NCBI GenBank assembly: GCA_903870905.1
Contig: CAIQEU010000038.1
Span: 1-64,000 of the forward strand
From: an uncultured Actinomycetes bacterium
GTDB taxonomy: Bacteria; Actinomycetota; Acidimicrobiia; Acidimicrobiales; RAAP-2
Length of the DNA stretch: 64,000 nt
Direction of reading: 5' to 3'
This document shows positions 16,032 through 22,500 of this stretch, in pieces. Below the pieces are notes generated by a model. That model saw only the letters and a program-made list of their open reading frames with translations, searched no databases and was not told the DNA's origin. The translations under genes were made by a program, and so were the position numbers. Numbering within the stretch: the stretch's first letter is position 1; the number at the start of each line of letters is the position of its first letter.

Positions 16032-16769
16032 CTACCAGCCGCCGGCGTAGGAGAGGAACTGCCCAGTCTGGAAGCGACTGGTGCCGTCCAAGAACGCGGC
16101 GCACATCGCTGCGCACTCTTGCATGGTGCCGAGGCGCTTCATGGGCACCATGGCCTCAACCTTGGCTCGGCTCTCTTCGTCCCTGATCCGATTGGCTCGG
16201 AGGAACTCGGGGAAGTCCATGAAGTTGGTGCCGAGCGCGTTGACCTGGACACCGTGGCGGGCGACTTCAGCTGCGACGTTCTTCACGAGCATCGTGGCGC
16301 CCGCTCGAACTGAGGAGTAGAGCGGAGCGCCGGGCACCGGCTTGGTCCCGGCTGCTGAGGTGAGGACCAAGATCTGCCCCGACTTGGCCGAGACCATCGG
16401 CACCGTGACCGCCTTCAAGAATCGGTAGGGCGTCGTCAGGCAACCAGCGACGACTCGCTCGAGGTCATCTTCGCTCGAGTCCATGAAGCGACCCGTGACG
16501 ATCAGTCCGGAGAACGCACAGGCAGAGTCGAGGCGACCGAACCGAGACATCGCCGCGTCGACGAGACGCTCGGAGGCGTGGTCCTCTTCCAAGGTGACGA
16601 CATCTGCCACTCGTTCCACGGACGCGCCTGCGGCTTCGAGCTCGGCCACGAGGGCATCGCTCGGGCTCCCGACAACGAGGTCGAAGCCTCGGGCAGCGAG
16701 GATGCGGGCGAGGGCGGGGCCGACGTAGAAGGACCCGTTGGCCACGATGGCGACGGGGCGGGTGCTCAT
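16032..16769 (-). CDS. Atypical short-chain dehydrogenase/reductase homologue
   Basis: This 245-residue protein has the SDR fold with unusual active-site features. The cofactor loop is ANGSFYVGPA instead of TGxxxGxG, the NAG motif is replaced by AFSG, and the catalytic segment reads LYSSVRAG, with Arg in place of the catalytic Lys. The upstream Ser (VLTSAAG) is kept. It may bind a cofactor weakly or act as a non-enzymatic partner. Its start overlaps the stop of the DinB-like gene by 4 bases (ATGA), so the two are made together. It converges on the sulfatase gene with a 3-base gap. Confidence 0.75.
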   Translation of the reverse strand: MSTRPVAIVANGSFYVGPALARILAARGFDLVVGSPSDALVAELEAAGASVERVADVVTLEEDHASERLVDAAMSRFGRLDSACAFSGLIVTGRFMDSSEDDLERVVAGCLTTPYRFLKAVTVPMVSAKSGQILVLTSAAGTKPVPGAPLYSSVRAGATMLVKNVAAEVARHGVQVNALGTNFMDFPEFLRANRIRDEESRAKVEAMVPMKRLGTMQECAAMCAAFLDGTSRFQTGQFLSYAGGW

Positions 16770-17332
16770 GAGGTCATCCCCTGGAGGCCGACGAGGCCGC
16801 GTCCGAGTTCGATCTCACCCATGTGGCGCAGTCCGTGCTGGTACATCCAGCACTCGGTGGCGTCGAGCACGGTGATCCCTTCGGGCCCTGCCACTCGAGC
16901 TGAGTAGGTGGAGGCCACCTGTGGGGGCAGCGGGCGAGCGATGACCACGCGGTCGAGGTCGGACCGGTGCAAGGTCGAGAGCCAGTGCTCGGTGCGAGCA
17001 AACACGGCACGCTGGTACTCGGTGAACGCCTCGAGGTCGCCGATGCGCTGGTGGATCATCTCGTCCACCGTGCGGTGCTTGCCGTGGTCGGGAATTGCCG
17101 GGTTGATCCGAGCCGCCCACTCGTCGTTGAAGATCGGCGCTTCGCCGGTGATGAGGAAGTAGGAGCTGTCCTCCATGTTGATGTAGTGGAAGAGGCTGAA
17201 GGCAATCGGGAGGACACCCTCGCGTTCGAAGTGGTTGACGTGTTCCAGGGTCATTGTGGCTACAGCGTCTTCGTAGAGCGAGTGCATGGCTCGCATCCGA
17301 CGGCGAAGGCTGTCGAGCAGGAGATGGGGCAT
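16766..17332 (-). CDS. DinB-like (four-helix bundle) protein
   Basis: This 188-residue helical protein fits the DinB/DUF664 superfamily. The metal-site pattern is visible as H in FSLFHYINMED and as H/H in the C-terminal MYQHGLRHMGEIELGRGLVGLQG, in which two His and a Glu precede the typical RGLxG end. Members include mycothiol- and bacillithiol-dependent transferases and hydrolases, so a thiol-dependent metalloenzyme is possible; a mycothiol ligase gene (mshC) is present at 50132. It is the first gene of a two-gene operon with the atypical SDR and starts at ATG 17332 with GAGGATCC immediately upstream. Confidence 0.65.
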   Translation of the reverse strand: MPHLLLDSLRRRMRAMHSLYEDAVATMTLEHVNHFEREGVLPIAFSLFHYINMEDSSYFLITGEAPIFNDEWAARINPAIPDHGKHRTVDEMIHQRIGDLEAFTEYQRAVFARTEHWLSTLHRSDLDRVVIARPLPPQVASTYSARVAGPEGITVLDATECWMYQHGLRHMGEIELGRGLVGLQGMTS

Positions 17333-17350
17333 GGATCCTCCAAGGTGAGC

Positions 17351-17367
17351 GCACGAGGTGCTCGTGC
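17351..17367. promoter_or_regulatory. 7-bp dyad in the leader of the DinB-SDR operon
   Basis: GCACGAG (17351-17357) and CTCGTGC (17361-17367) form a perfect inverted repeat with a 3-base centre, 18 bases before the DinB start on the minus strand. It lies between that start and the divergent Rieske gene, and suits either an operator or a leader hairpin. Confidence 0.5.
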
Positions 17368-17414
17368 ACTCCTAGCCTGCCACGCCCCGGTCAGCGCAGT
17401 GGAGGAGGGGTCGC

Positions 17415-17420
17415 TACATT
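17415..17420 (+). promoter_or_regulatory. Leaderless-type -10 element (TACATT)
   Basis: TACATT is followed by 6 bases (GGCGGC) and ATG 17427 of the Rieske gene, with no ribosome binding site between them. Confidence 0.55.
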
Positions 17421-17426
17421 GGCGGC

Positions 17427-17864
17427 ATGGAACGTCGCCCCTTTCTGAAATCCTTCACCGCCGCTGCCCTCGGCCTCGTCACTGGATCGAGCGCCGCTCG
17501 TCGCATCGAAGGTTCCTTCGGCCAGCGTCGACGACCCGAGGTATCGCTCGGGACCAAGGTGGCGACGGTTGCTGGTCTCAAGGTGGGCGGACAGGTGCAG
17601 TTCGCCGCACCACACGCAGGAAGCGGGAGCGGGGCGGTGCAAGGCCTCCTCATCCATCCGAGTGCGGGCGTCTACCGCGCTGTGGTTCAGGCATGCCCGC
17701 ACCAGGGGTGCCCGGTCAGTTTCAGCCAGGCGCAGAAGGAATTTCTCTGCCCCTGCCACGGTTCGGCGTTCACGCAAACCGGTGCCCTCATCCACGGACC
17801 AGCGCAACGTGGGCTGAGCCCGTTCACCGTCACCGTGTCGAAGGGCTCCATCTACGTGCGATGA
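17427..17864 (+). CDS. Tat-exported Rieske [2Fe-2S] protein
   Basis: This 145-residue protein begins MERRPFLKSF, a twin-arginine signal, followed by a weakly hydrophobic stretch. The Rieske cluster motifs are CPHQGC (C90, H92, C95) and CPCHGSAF (C108, C110, H111); C90, H92, C108 and H111 would hold the iron-sulfur cluster and C95-C110 form the stabilising disulfide, as in cytochrome bc-type Rieske proteins. No cytochrome b or oxygenase gene is adjacent, so it may be a stand-alone electron carrier on the outer face of the membrane. It lies upstream of the ferredoxin-P450 operon but has its own leaderless promoter. Confidence 0.9.
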   Translation: MERRPFLKSFTAAALGLVTGSSAARRIEGSFGQRRRPEVSLGTKVATVAGLKVGGQVQFAAPHAGSGSGAVQGLLIHPSAGVYRAVVQACPHQGCPVSFSQAQKEFLCPCHGSAFTQTGALIHGPAQRGLSPFTVTVSKGSIYVR

Positions 17865-17888
17865 CCGTGCACCTCACTTTGTGCCCGG

Positions 17889-17894
17889 TATAGT
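17889..17894 (+). promoter_or_regulatory. Strong -10 element (TATAGT) for the ferredoxin-P450 operon
   Basis: TATAGT is the closest match to the consensus -10 that I found in the window. It lies 52 bases before the ferredoxin ATG and directly abuts two inverted repeats, GTGAGA-N17-TCTCAC (17893-17921) and GACAC-GAA-GTGTC (17897-17909). Confidence 0.6.
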
Positions 17895-17921
17895 GAGACA
17901 CGAAGTGTCGTTCTATCTCAC
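17893..17921. promoter_or_regulatory. Nested inverted repeats at the ferredoxin-P450 promoter (operator candidate)
   Basis: GTGAGA (17893-17898) and TCTCAC (17916-17921) form an outer dyad, and GACAC (17897-17901) with GTGTC (17905-17909) an inner one. Both overlap the expected transcription start region of the TATAGT promoter, a position typical for a repressor operator. No regulator gene is directly adjacent. Confidence 0.5.
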
Positions 17922-17946
17922 AACCGTCGCTGGGGGGGAATCCACG

Positions 17947-18141
17947 ATGAAAATTGTGCTCACATCCGAGAAGTGTCAAGGTCATGGCCGGTGCTACAGC
18001 TTGGCGCCAGATCTGTTCGACGCAGATGACCTCGGCAACGCCGTGGTCCTCGTGACCGGCGACCTCGACGCCGACCAGCTCGAACGAGCGACCTTGGCTG
18101 CCAAGAACTGCCCGGAGTACGCCATCGAGATTGGAGCCTGA
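17947..18141 (+). CDS. [3Fe-4S] ferredoxin, P450 partner type
   Basis: This 64-residue ferredoxin has the pattern C10-x2-H13-x2-C16 and C55-P, with three cluster cysteines, as in the actinobacterial 3Fe-4S ferredoxins that feed electrons to cytochromes P450. Acidic residues (DLFDADDLG, GDLDADQLE) suit interaction with a reductase and a P450. The start ATG 17947 follows a G-rich ribosome binding site (GGGGGGGAATCC). The P450 gene begins one base after its stop, so the two are cotranscribed and presumably work as a pair. Confidence 0.92.
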   Translation: MKIVLTSEKCQGHGRCYSLAPDLFDADDLGNAVVLVTGDLDADQLERATLAAKNCPEYAIEIGA

Positions 18142-18142
18142 G

Positions 18143-19354
18143 ATGGATAAGGCACCCGTCACCGACTTCGCCACCGACTTCGACCACACCGACCCAGCGT
18201 GGGTGGCTGATCCGTACCCGATCATGGCCGACCTGCGTGAGCGGTGTCCGATCGCCCACTCCGACCGCTACGGCGGCATGTGGGTGCCCGTGCTCCACGA
18301 GGACGTCCAGGCAATCGCCAACGACACCGAGCACTTCACGTCACGAAGCGTGGTCGTCGGACCTGGACGCCCAGGTGTAGATGCGCCTCCTGCTCCGATC
18401 GGTGTGGCACCGCCCATCTCGTCGGATCCACCGTTCCACTCCATCGCCCGCCGCCTGCTGCTGCCTGCGTTCGCGCCCAAGCCCGTGCAGAATTTGGAAG
18501 GATTCTCGCAGGAGTTTTGTCGATCCCTCCTCGATGCCATGGGCGACGCCGACGTCATCAACGCCAGCTTCGACTACGCCCAGCACATCCCCGTTGGCCT
18601 CATCGCCAAGATGGTAGGCCTCCCCCCAGAAGACGGCGACCTCTTCCGCGGGTTCGTGCACGACATCTTGGAAGCTGTCGACCTGCCGATCGAGCAGCGT
18701 ATGGAGCGGTTCCAGCCAGTGGATGCGTACCTGACCAGGGTGATCGAAGACCACATGGAGAACCCTCGTGAGGACCTGACGAGTTTCCTCCTCGAAGCAG
18801 AAATCCTTGGGAACAAGTTGGAACCCCACCACGTCTTCGGCACCATGGTGCTCCTCGTGGTGGCCGGCATCGACACCACGTGGTCGGCCATTGGCTCCTC
18901 CATCTGGCACTTGGCTCAGCACCCAGACGACCTCGCCCGGCTCGTCGCTGAGCCAGAACTCTTGCCGACGGCCATTGAGGAGTTCCTCCGGGCCTACGCT
19001 CCGGTCACCATGGCTCGCCTGGTGAAGGAGGACTTCGAATTTGAGGGCTGCCCGATGAAGAAGGACGACTGGGTTCTGCTCGGCTTCCCCGCGGCCAACC
19101 GGGACCCTGCCTTCTTCGACCGTGCCGACGAGGTGCTGATCGACCGGGAGGAGAACCGTCACGCAGCCTTCGGTCTCGGGATCCACCGGTGCCTCGGATC
19201 GAACCTGGCCCGCATGGAGATGACGATTGCGTTGCAGGAGTTCATCGCCCGGTTCCCGAAATTCGAACTGGCCGATCCTCAGGCGGTGACGTTCAGTCAG
19301 GGACAGGTGCGCGGACCGCGCAACCTGCCCATTCGCATTCTCGAGCGGGCCTAG
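18143..19354 (+). CDS. Cytochrome P450
   Basis: This 403-residue P450 has AGIDTTWSA in the I helix (241-249), the E280-x-x-R283 motif (EFLR) and the haem-binding FGLGIHRCLG with C350 as thiolate ligand. The substrate is not evident; the class is that of soluble bacterial P450s using a ferredoxin. ATG 18143 is preferred, with GGAG 6 bases upstream inside the end of the ferredoxin gene. Nearby lipid and steroid-type catabolic genes (2512-7489, 9643, 24725-26436) make a hydroxylation of a lipid plausible, but this is an inference. Confidence 0.95.
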   Translation: MDKAPVTDFATDFDHTDPAWVADPYPIMADLRERCPIAHSDRYGGMWVPVLHEDVQAIANDTEHFTSRSVVVGPGRPGVDAPPAPIGVAPPISSDPPFHSIARRLLLPAFAPKPVQNLEGFSQEFCRSLLDAMGDADVINASFDYAQHIPVGLIAKMVGLPPEDGDLFRGFVHDILEAVDLPIEQRMERFQPVDAYLTRVIEDHMENPREDLTSFLLEAEILGNKLEPHHVFGTMVLLVVAGIDTTWSAIGSSIWHLAQHPDDLARLVAEPELLPTAIEEFLRAYAPVTMARLVKEDFEFEGCPMKKDDWVLLGFPAANRDPAFFDRADEVLIDREENRHAAFGLGIHRCLGSNLARMEMTIALQEFIARFPKFELADPQAVTFSQGQVRGPRNLPIRILERA

Positions 19355-19370
19355 ATCGCCAAAGTGCCAA

Positions 19371-19399
19371 CCAACCTCGGTCCTAGAGGCCGAGGTTGG
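19371..19399. terminator. Bidirectional hairpin between the P450 and aminopeptidase P genes
   Basis: CCAACCTCGG (19371-19380) pairs perfectly with CCGAGGTTGG (19390-19399) around a 9-base loop. It lies 17 bases after the P450 stop and includes the stop codon of the convergent aminopeptidase gene (19383-19385), so it can serve both. No U-tract follows on either strand. Confidence 0.6.
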
Positions 19400-20870
19400 G
19401 CTGGGGCTTGGCGAAGAGGTCGTGCATCCACGCCTCAATGGCATCGGGGTCACGGGGCAGGGCAGCTGACAGCACGACGTTGCCGTCCTCGGTGACGAGC
19501 ACGTCATCTTCGATGCGGATGCCGATACCTCGGAACTCCTCTGGGACCGTCAGGTCATTGGGCTGGAAGTAGAGGCCGGGCTCGACGGTCAGCACGTAGC
19601 CGGACTTCAGTTCGCCGCCGTAGAACTCGTTGCGGGCATGCGCACAGTCGTGGACGTCGATGCCGAGCATGTGGCTCGTGCCGTGGAGCGTGTAGCGGCG
19701 GTGCAACTGGGTCGTCGGCAGCGTTGCCTCCTCGCCCACGTCCTCCAAGATGCCGAGCTCGATGAGCCCCTTGGCCAAGACCTCCATGGCGGCGTTGTGG
19801 GGGTCGATGAACTTCGCTCCAGGCTGAACCGCTGCGATTCCTGCCTCTTGGGCGGCGAGGACGAGCTCGTAGAGGCGACGCTGAGCGGGGGAGAAGCGAC
19901 CGGAGATGGGGAGCGTCCGGGTGACGTCTGCGGTGTAGAGATCGGCGCACTCAACCCCGGCGTCGAGGAGGAGGAGATCGCCGCTACGAACCGCACCGTC
20001 GTTGTGGGTCCAGTGCAGAATCGTGGCGTGGCTCCCCGATGCGGCAATGGTCGAGTAGCCGACGTCGTTCCCATCCACGCGAGCGCGGAGGTTGAAGATG
20101 CCTTCGATGACTCGCTCGCCTCGGCCTTCAGCCGCCGGCAGGGCGCGGACCACGTCTTCAAAGCCGAGCACCGTGGCGTCCACCGCGTCTTGGAGGCGGG
20201 CAACTTCGTAGGCGTCCTTCACGAGACGGAGCTCAGAGAGGGTGGAGGCGAGGAGGGCGTCGTCCTCTGCCGGCGCAACGGCAGCGTCGACCGCTGCGTC
20301 GTAGCCGCGGAGGACGAGGACCTCGCCGGTGGCGTCAGCCAAGACCTTGGCCAAGTCGTCCTTGGACTGTGCGGTAATTCCCAGGTGGTGACTCGTCTCC
20401 TCGAGGGTGGGGCGGCGACCAGTCCACAGTTCGCCGTACTGCGCATCGGTGAAGAAACGGTGCGTCGAGTGGTCCCCGCCAACTTCGACGTAGAGGACGG
20501 CTGAAACGCCCGACGGCTCAGGCGTGAGGACGAGGACACCGTCGGGCTCGTGACTGGCGGTCAGCCAGAAGAAGTCCGAACCAGGACGGAATCGAAAGTC
20601 CGTGTCGTTGGCACGCACTTTGAACGATCCCGTTGGCACGACGATCGTCGCTCCGGGGAACGCCTCGGCGAGGGTCGAGCGGCGAACGGCGCACGCTGCA
20701 GCTGCGGGGTGGATCCCTCGGTCAATCACGATCTCTTCCCATTGACCGGTCATGTAGTCGACGAGGGCACGAGGAATTGGCGGTCGATGGGTGCCGACCC
20801 AGACCCAGGAATCGCTGATGGGGTTCTCGGCGGAGACGTCAGGAGTGTCGTTGTCGTGGTGGTCGCTCAC
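19383..20870 (-). CDS. pepP: Xaa-Pro aminopeptidase (aminopeptidase P)
   Basis: This 495-residue protein has the aminopeptidase P N-terminal domain (FRPGSDFFWLTASHEPDGVLVL) and a pita-bread metallopeptidase domain. Metal ligands are recognisable in LLLDAGVECADLYTADVTRT (two Asp), in HGTSHMLGIDVHD (His), in LTVEPGLYF (Glu) and in GIGIRIEDDVLV (Glu). It removes an N-terminal residue next to proline. The N-terminus is fixed by GTG 20870, which lies 6 bases after TATCGT on the minus strand, so the mRNA is probably leaderless. It is divergent from a small gene at 20928 and convergent with the P450 gene. Confidence 0.9.
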   Translation of the reverse strand: MSDHHDNDTPDVSAENPISDSWVWVGTHRPPIPRALVDYMTGQWEEIVIDRGIHPAAAACAVRRSTLAEAFPGATIVVPTGSFKVRANDTDFRFRPGSDFFWLTASHEPDGVLVLTPEPSGVSAVLYVEVGGDHSTHRFFTDAQYGELWTGRRPTLEETSHHLGITAQSKDDLAKVLADATGEVLVLRGYDAAVDAAVAPAEDDALLASTLSELRLVKDAYEVARLQDAVDATVLGFEDVVRALPAAEGRGERVIEGIFNLRARVDGNDVGYSTIAASGSHATILHWTHNDGAVRSGDLLLLDAGVECADLYTADVTRTLPISGRFSPAQRRLYELVLAAQEAGIAAVQPGAKFIDPHNAAMEVLAKGLIELGILEDVGEEATLPTTQLHRRYTLHGTSHMLGIDVHDCAHARNEFYGGELKSGYVLTVEPGLYFQPNDLTVPEEFRGIGIRIEDDVLVTEDGNVVLSAALPRDPDAIEAWMHDLFAKPQPNLGL

Positions 20871-20876
20871 GGCACC

Positions 20877-20882
20877 ACGATA
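20877..20882 (-). promoter_or_regulatory. Leaderless-type -10 element (TATCGT) for aminopeptidase P
   Basis: On the minus strand TATCGT is followed by GGTGCC (6 bases) and GTG 20870. The divergent promoter of the 20928 gene lies 33 bases away, so the two -35 regions must overlap. Confidence 0.55.
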
Positions 20883-20915
20883 GAGGGCGGAGCGTGGTGG
20901 CTCGGTCTTCTTTGC

Positions 20916-20921
20916 CAGAAT
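20916..20921 (+). promoter_or_regulatory. Leaderless-type -10 element (CAGAAT)
   Basis: CAGAAT is followed by GGGAAC and GTG 20928. Position 1 differs from the TANNNT consensus, but A2 and T6 are kept. Confidence 0.45.
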
Positions 20922-20927
20922 GGGAAC

Positions 20928-21143
20928 GTGTCCTCTGCCTACCGACCGCTGAAGACCGCCGGTCCGTGGACCTGGATGGTGCTGTGGGGGGAGATCAACA
21001 AGGCGACGCTCCGGCGCTGCGAGGTCACGGCTTGGGACGCAGACGAAGCACTGACCGAGGGTGCGCTCCGCCATCCCGAGTGGCATCGACCGCGGATTGC
21101 CTTCATTCTGGATGGTCCGAGTGTCCCCGGACCAGAGGATTAG
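20928..21143 (+). CDS. Small hypothetical protein (71 residues)
   Basis: I do not recognise a family. The protein begins with SSAYRPLKTAGPWTWMVLWG and ends with HRPRIAFILDGPSVPGPED; it has no membrane segment and no Cys pair, with a Trp-rich first third. Support for its reality: it has the same promoter-to-GTG spacing as other leaderless genes here, its stop TAG shares the tetranucleotide TTAG with the stop of the DUF2017 gene on the other strand, and it fills the space between aminopeptidase P and DUF2017 exactly. It might be tied to the ClpS-DUF2017 genes, but no function can be read from the sequence. Confidence 0.6.
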   Translation: MSSAYRPLKTAGPWTWMVLWGEINKATLRRCEVTAWDADEALTEGALRHPEWHRPRIAFILDGPSVPGPED

Positions 21144-21592
21144 TCCTCGTCGGTGACCTCGGGTTCGTCGAGGACTTCGACGAGGAGACCGAGGAGTCCT
21201 TGGATGATCCGAAGGCGCTCTCGGTCGTCGGGATCCAGTCGGTCGAGGTCGCTCTCGATGGCGACGTGGAACGAACCGGCGAGCACCTGGGAGCCCACCT
21301 GGAGGGTCTCGAACCACGATTCAGCCTCATCGAGGCGCAACGTCGTCGACCAGGCCGTTGCCTCGAGGACTTGAGCAGACGTTGCAATGACGTCGTGTCG
21401 GGCGAGGACGAGGAATGGATCATCTTCGTCCTTGGTCACCGTGATGGGTTGGGTCAGTCGATGAGCGAAGGGGTGGGTGCCGTCTCGGGTGCCGAGGAGG
21501 ATCGCTTCAGCGAGCCCGTGGAGGAATTTTCGAATCTGCTGGTTGAGGTCGACGATGATGTCGTCTCCTCTGCGGGTGAAGACTTCGCTCAT
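21140..21592 (-). CDS. DUF2017 family protein
   Basis: This 150-residue protein belongs to the actinobacterial family DUF2017: RRGDDIIVDLNQQIRKFLHGL at the N-terminus, HPFAHRLTQPI and RLDEAESWFETLQVG near the end. It is helical and acidic at the C-terminus (EVTDED). Its gene overlaps clpS by 4 bases (ATGA), the same pairing as Rv1331-Rv1332 in M. tuberculosis. The constant link to clpS suggests a role with N-degron delivery or Clp protease control, but this has not been shown. Confidence 0.85.
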   Translation of the reverse strand: MSEVFTRRGDDIIVDLNQQIRKFLHGLAEAILLGTRDGTHPFAHRLTQPITVTKDEDDPFLVLARHDVIATSAQVLEATAWSTTLRLDEAESWFETLQVGSQVLAGSFHVAIESDLDRLDPDDRERLRIIQGLLGLLVEVLDEPEVTDED

Positions 21593-21879
21593 GCTGAAGG
21601 CTCCACGGTGGCGAGGAGGCCTTGGGCGTGGAGGCGCACGCAGAACTGTTCAGCCTTGTTCAGTTCGCCGGTCCACACCACTGCCCGGCCCTCTTGGTGG
21701 ACGGTCATCATGAGTCGGTGGGCCTTGGTTTTCTGGTAGCCGAAGACCTTCATCAAGATGCGGGTCACGACGACCATCAAGGTCACCGGGTCATCCCAGA
21801 CGACCACGTCGAACGGGAGGTCGAGCGCCACCGCCGTGAGCGTGTCGCCGGATGGATACGTCTCAAGGGGATCAACCAT
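21589..21879 (-). CDS. clpS: ATP-dependent Clp protease adaptor ClpS
   Basis: This 96-residue protein matches ClpS: VVVWDDPVTLMVVVTRILMKVFGY, the N-degron pocket region, then KAHRLMMTVHQEGRAVVWTG and LNKAEQFCVRLHAQGL. It binds substrates with destabilising N-terminal residues and delivers them to ClpA or ClpC with ClpP. The ATG at 21879 is preceded by a GGAG sequence, and TAGCAT about 35 bases upstream is a possible -10. The downstream overlap with DUF2017 implies coupled translation. Confidence 0.93.
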   Translation of the reverse strand: MVDPLETYPSGDTLTAVALDLPFDVVVWDDPVTLMVVVTRILMKVFGYQKTKAHRLMMTVHQEGRAVVWTGELNKAEQFCVRLHAQGLLATVEPSA

Positions 21880-21945
21880 GGAAGCTCCACTGGTTATGGG
21901 TTAGATGACGCGCTCATGCTACCGAGCACGACGTGGCGGTCGTGG

Positions 21946-22476
21946 CTAGGGAATCGAGACGAGGTCGACGATGAAGACGAGGTTTTCGTTGGGGGCAACT
22001 GCAGGAGGACTGCCAGCAGCGCCGTAGCCGAGGGCGGCGGGGATCTCGATCACTCGGCGACCACCGGGCTGCATGCCGATGATGCCTTGCGCGAATCCTG
22101 GAATCACGCCGCTCAAGGAGAACTGCGCCGCCTGACCACGGGACCACGACGAGTCGAAGACTGCGCCTGAGGTGTAGGAGGCGCCGACGTACTGCACGGT
22201 GACGGTGTCGCCAGCCTTCGCTGGCGTTCCCGTGCCCACCACGACGTCGTGGGTGACGACCTGCGTGCCGAGCGGCGCGCTCGACCCGTGGGCGACGGGT
22301 GCCACCTTCACGTCGGTGCTCACGGCGCTGACCCAGTCATTGCCTCCAGAGGATCCCGACGAGGTGGTTCCCCGAGTGGTGGCGAACAAGATCACGCCGA
22401 CGACGAGGACGACGGCGGTCGTGATGATCGCGGCGAGCAGGGCGGTGGAAGGTCGCGAGGACGTGCGGTTGGCCAT
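21946..22476 (-). CDS. Membrane-anchored FKBP-type peptidyl-prolyl isomerase
   Basis: This 176-residue protein starts with one membrane segment (about 12-32, ALLAAIITTAVVLVVGVILF), a Gly/Ser-rich linker and a C-terminal FKBP domain (VTVQYVGASYTSGAVFDSSW, GFAQGIIGMQPGGRRVIEIP, LVFIVDLVSIP). The domain should be exported and assist folding of secreted proteins. Its gene has a leaderless-type promoter in the short gap after the DUF2252 gene. Confidence 0.9.
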   Translation of the reverse strand: MANRTSSRPSTALLAAIITTAVVLVVGVILFATTRGTTSSGSSGGNDWVSAVSTDVKVAPVAHGSSAPLGTQVVTHDVVVGTGTPAKAGDTVTVQYVGASYTSGAVFDSSWSRGQAAQFSLSGVIPGFAQGIIGMQPGGRRVIEIPAALGYGAAGSPPAVAPNENLVFIVDLVSIP

Positions 22477-22483
22477 AGGGACG

Positions 22484-22489
22484 AGGCTA
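22484..22489 (-). promoter_or_regulatory. Leaderless-type -10 element (TAGCCT)
   Basis: On the minus strand TAGCCT is followed by 7 bases (CGTCCCT) and ATG 22476 of the membrane FKBP gene. Confidence 0.55.
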
Positions 22490-22500
22490 CTTCGTCGCCG

